7,467 nt of DNA from an uncultured Opitutaceae bacterium (GTDB lineage Bacteria; Verrucomicrobiota; Verrucomicrobiae; Opitutales; Opitutaceae). Below, piece after piece: positions 5,430 through 7,467 of the stretch. The position numbers were made by a program, and so were the translations under genes. The stretch covers positions 1 through 7,467 of the forward strand of contig CAMLSH010000185.1 in NCBI GenBank assembly GCA_946482625.1. The letters run 5' to 3'. How positions within the stretch are numbered: the first letter of the stretch is position 1; every line of letters starts with the position of its first letter. The notes under the pieces are model-generated. The model did no database searches and was not told the origin of the DNA. It was given only the letters and a program-made list of their open reading frames with translations.

Positions 5430-6950
5430 ATGAAGACTTCTTCGATGCGTGCCCGGTGGTTTGGGGTTTGGGTGGTGGCGGTTGCGATTTGCGCGGGCGT
5501 CGCACGCGCTGAGGTGAAGCTGCCGGCGGTGTTTTCCGATCATGCGGTGTTGCAGCGGGGCAAGCCGGTGCCGGTTTGGGGGACGGCGGAGGCGGGGGAA
5601 CGCGTCGAGGTAATTTTTGGTCCGCAGCGGCGTGAGGTTGTCGCGGATACGCAGGGGGCTTGGCGGGTAATGCTTGATGCGTTGCCGGCGAGCGCGGAGC
5701 CGGCGGAGCTCGTCGTGCAGGGGACGAATACGATCACGTTGCGCGACATCTTGGTGGGCGAGGTGTGGTTGTGCTCGGGGCAGTCGAACATGGAGAAACC
5801 GGTGGGCGAGAAGCCGGGGCAGCGGCCGGTGTTCGATGCGGAGCAGGAGATCGCGGCGGCGGATTTTCCGCAGATCCGGCTCTTGAAGGTCGCGAAACAA
5901 AAGCTGGCGGCGCCGGACAAGGACGTGGAGGCGCGTTGGGAAGTGTGCTCGCCGGAGTCGGTCGATCGCGTGAAGTTTTCCGCGGCGGGATACTTTTTTG
6001 GCCGGAAGATTCATCAAGAGCTGGGCGTGCCGGTCGGGTTGATCGACTCGACGTGGGGCGGGACGCGGATCGAGCCGTGGACACCGCCGGAGGCGTTTTC
6101 CCGGATGCCGTCGCTCGCGCAGTTCGCGCTCGCCGCGCAAACGCCGGGCGTGGCGGCGGAGGAGAGTGTGCCGAGCACGCTTTATTACGGGATGATCCGT
6201 CCGCTCGTGCCGTATGCGTTGCGTGGGTTCCTTTGGTATCAGGGCGAGAGCAATCTGATCGATGGGGACGACCGGGCGACGTACGCGGACAAGATGGAGG
6301 CGTTGATCTCGGGCTGGCGCGCGGTGTGGAGCGACGAGGAGGCGCCGTTCTATTTCGTGCAGATCGCGCCGCATTTTTATCACGTGGCGCGGCGGAAGTG
6401 GATCACGTCACCGGAGGCGTTGCCGGCGTTTTGGGAAGCGCAGGTGGCGGCGTTGCGCGTGAAGAACACGGGGATGGCGGCGACGACGGATCTCGTGGAC
6501 GACCTGATGGACATCCATCCGCGCGACAAGAAAAACGTGGGCGAACGGCTCGCGCGGCTGGCGCTCAAGCGCACGTATGGGAAAAGTGACGTTGTTGATG
6601 AAGGACCGATTTTGAAGAGCTGGGAGGCGCGCGATGGCAGCGTGGTGCTGCGCTTCGATCACGTCGCGGAAGGATTGAAGGCGAGCGATGGGAAGGCGTT
6701 GAACTGGTTTGCGCTCGCAGGTGACGACGGGCGGTTTTTCCCGGCGAATGCGAAGATCGAAAGCGAGACGGTGATCGTTTCGAGCAAGTACGTCGCGAGT
6801 CCGGTGGCGGTGCGGCTTGGCTGGGATGAAGCGGCGCGACCGAATCTGGTGAACTCGGCGGGGTTGCCGGCGCGGCCGTTTCGGACGGATGGCTCGGCGG
6901 GCGCGGAGAATTTGAACGCGGACCACGGAACGAACGCGGAACGGCGCTGA
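5430..6950 (+). CDS. Secreted sialate O-acetylesterase (SASA/SGNH hydrolase)
   Basis: Predicted exported esterase that removes O-acetyl groups from sialic acids or other acetylated sugars, 506 residues. The signal peptide ends at A-R-A, with cleavage expected after Ala27 before EVKLPAVFSDHAVLQRG. An N-terminal beta-rich domain (about 28-108) leads into the SGNH-type core: GQSNM with nucleophile Ser119, WYQGESN (269-275) and the catalytic Asp/His block DIHP (Asp361, His363). LIDSTWGGTRIEPW and the C-terminal NLVNSAGLPARPFRTD are typical of the family, which normally ends at about FRTD. The final 19 residues (from GSAGAEN) are an extension encoded partly by a 9-base-period repeat and a REP-like hairpin that supplies the stop codon. 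I chose the ATG at 5430; a GTG at 5412 and an ATG at 5445 are also possible. A repeat array, not a visible promoter, fills the upstream gap. Substrate could also be acetylated xylan or another glycan. Confidence 0.93.
   Translation: MKTSSMRARWFGVWVVAVAICAGVARAEVKLPAVFSDHAVLQRGKPVPVWGTAEAGERVEVIFGPQRREVVADTQGAWRVMLDALPASAEPAELVVQGTNTITLRDILVGEVWLCSGQSNMEKPVGEKPGQRPVFDAEQEIAAADFPQIRLLKVAKQKLAAPDKDVEARWEVCSPESVDRVKFSAAGYFFGRKIHQELGVPVGLIDSTWGGTRIEPWTPPEAFSRMPSLAQFALAAQTPGVAAEESVPSTLYYGMIRPLVPYALRGFLWYQGESNLIDGDDRATYADKMEALISGWRAVWSDEEAPFYFVQIAPHFYHVARRKWITSPEALPAFWEAQVAALRVKNTGMAATTDLVDDLMDIHPRDKKNVGERLARLALKRTYGKSDVVDEGPILKSWEARDGSVVLRFDHVAEGLKASDGKALNWFALAGDDGRFFPANAKIESETVIVSSKYVASPVAVRLGWDEAARPNLVNSAGLPARPFRTDGSAGAENLNADHGTNAERR
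6914..6940. repeat. Short 9-base-period repeat inside the esterase 3' end
   Basis: Three 9-base units follow each other: GAACGCGGA, CCACGGAAC, GAACGCGGA; the first and third are identical. The tract lies past the last conserved esterase residue and is translated as a low-complexity tail. It resembles the CACGGAAC-type dispersed repeats I recall from other GC-rich genomes; that likeness is memory, not a search. Confidence 0.55.
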
Positions 6951-6966
6951 CGGAGCTGCGCTCTCC
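6943..6966 (-). repeat. REP-like hairpin J overlapping the esterase stop
   Basis: On the minus strand a GGAG head (6966-6963) is followed by a stem of 6943-6949 with 6956-6962, carrying one T/T mismatch and one G-T wobble. It is a diverged copy of the hairpin at 5169-5192. The esterase TGA (6948-6950) lies inside it. Confidence 0.6.
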
Positions 6967-7003
6967 AACGGATGATCCCAGGTATTTTTAAATTCAGAAT
7001 GGC

Positions 7004-7030
7004 CACAAAAAGCACAGAAGGCGCAAAAGC
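7004..7030. repeat. A-rich 9-base-period repeat
   Basis: Units CACAAAAAG, CACAGAAGG and CGCAAAAGC run in tandem with exact 9-base spacing. The A-rich stretch stands out against the GC-rich surroundings. It resembles intergenic CACAAAAAG/CGCAAAG repeats known from several phyla. No coding role is evident. Confidence 0.55.
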
Positions 7031-7070
7031 CGGAGCGGAGTGGAGTGGCGCGGGCGGCGTGGTGGCTGGG

Positions 7071-7110
7071 AGCCTGGATTGCGCGTTTGTGTCTCTTCGC
7101 AATGACGTCG
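7071..7110. repeat. Dispersed-repeat relic with ATTGCG/CGCAAT ends
   Basis: Arms ATTGCG (7078-7083) and CGCAAT (7098-7103) flank a 14-base centre, with CCTGG before and GACGTCG after. This layout matches the widespread intergenic repeat whose spurious translation reads like HCEERSDEAI; here the minus strand translates as HCEETQTRNPG. Assignment is from memory of that repeat class. Confidence 0.5.
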
Positions 7111-7113
7111 AGC

Positions 7114-7139
7114 GGCACGGACGCGAGGTCCGGCCCTAC
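7114..7139 (-). repeat. REP-like hairpin K
   Basis: On the minus strand a GTAG head (7139-7136) abuts GGC and CGGAC, loop CTCGC, then GTCCG and GCC with one bulged base (7117). Eight pairs form (7114-7116 with 7133-7135, and 7118-7122 with 7128-7132). Confidence 0.6.
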
Positions 7140-7149
7140 AGGGATGAAG

Positions 7150-7171
7150 GCCGGCGGGATGTCGGCGCTCC
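7150..7171 (-). repeat. REP-like hairpin L
   Basis: On the minus strand a GGAG head (7171-7168) and one base precede the arm GCCGAC, loop ATCCC and arm GCCGGC: six positions with one mismatch (a G-T wobble when read as plus-strand RNA). The loop shares the TCCC core of other copies. Two CCCGGG palindromes (7170-7175, 7185-7190) follow. Confidence 0.45.
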
Positions 7172-7222
7172 CGGGGGAGGAGTTCCCGGGGAAGGCGTTT
7201 TGGCGGGAAGGGTGTCGAGCTA

Positions 7223-7467
7223 ATGCTGCCGCTTTGGGACACGGAGAAGCATCGGCGGGCGCCGGTGATGACGGTGCTGCTGATCGTGGCGAATGTTGGC
7301 GTATTCGGTTATCAACTGCTGCTGGCGTTGAAGGGCGGGAATGCGCTGGAGGCGTGGCTTTATCGACACGCGATCGTGCCGGGGCGGTTGATCGATGGGT
7401 TCGCGCAGAATGAACAGTGGCTGACGGTGCTGAGTTCGATGTTTTTGCACGGCAGCGTGGCCCATGT
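7223..7467 (+). CDS. Rhomboid-family membrane protein, N-terminal part (3' end beyond the window)
   Basis: The open frame from the ATG at 7223 gives 81 residues before the window ends. After a short charged cytoplasmic start (MLPLWDTEKHRRAP) there is a membrane helix at about 15-36 (VMTVLLIVANVGVFGYQLLL). An amphipathic linker (about 37-65) follows, and then WLTVLSSMFLHGSVAHV (66-82), which matches the start of the second core helix in rhomboid proteases (the FLHGS..H block, His76 and His81). The catalytic Ser and His would lie further on, so activity cannot be judged. A GGAAGGG about 12 bases upstream is a plausible ribosome binding site, better than most in the window. If active, it would cleave membrane proteins within the bilayer. 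It follows the repeat-filled gap after the esterase, so shared transcription is uncertain. Confidence 0.85.
   Translation, partial: MLPLWDTEKHRRAPVMTVLLIVANVGVFGYQLLLALKGGNALEAWLYRHAIVPGRLIDGFAQNEQWLTVLSSMFLHGSVAH

Noticed and set aside
5200..5512. Plus-strand frames across the repeat array
   Set aside because: They are translations of hairpin repeats and overlap the esterase start in another frame.
5373..6383. Minus-strand open frame of about 336 residues opposite the esterase
   Set aside because: Very Arg/His/Pro-rich shadow of the esterase, whose own frame has a signal peptide and catalytic motifs.

Overview
The window is GC-rich bacterial DNA with seven genes: a three-gene block on the minus strand (positions 1-3183) and a four-gene block on the plus strand (3668-7467), divided by a 484-base intergenic region. 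The gene set (a secreted sialate O-acetylesterase, a NatA/NatB-type exporter, a PfkB sugar kinase), the very high GC, weak Shine-Dalgarno signals and dense intergenic repeats suggest a Verrucomicrobiota genome, perhaps Opitutaceae. This taxonomic guess is inference, since no marker gene is present.

Minus strand, in transcription order: natA (ATPase, 3183-2389) overlaps natB (membrane permease, 2392-1181) by four bases. Together they make an ABC-2 type exporter. After a 248-base gap comes a gene (932 to the left edge, incomplete) for a receiver-like domain joined to a long coiled coil. The receiver keeps the phospho-acceptor Asp but has lost the other signature residues.

Plus strand: a ribokinase-family kinase (3668-4627), a small secreted protein of unknown function (4693-5151), a secreted sialate O-acetylesterase (5430-6950), and the start of a rhomboid-family membrane protein (7223 to the right edge). 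The kinase and esterase could both serve use of host or polymer sugars, but the repeat-filled gaps between the genes argue against one simple operon.

The most striking content is in the gaps. At least eleven short hairpins share one design: a head of GTAG, GTGG or GGAG directly or nearly abutting a GC-rich stem of about 5-9 base pairs. Five of them have a TCCC core in the loop. This is the architecture of REP elements mobilised by RAYT (REP-associated tyrosine transposase) proteins. Stem sequences differ between copies while pairing is mostly kept. Five copies form an array at 5169-5376. Around 6914-7171 the copies are mixed with two 9-base-period repeats and an ATTGCG/CGCAAT dispersed repeat, and one of these repeat tracts supplies the last codons of the esterase.

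Third-position codon choice flips with gene orientation (C-ending on minus genes, G-ending on plus genes), so the plus strand is G-rich throughout. This suggests the plus strand is the replication leading strand here.
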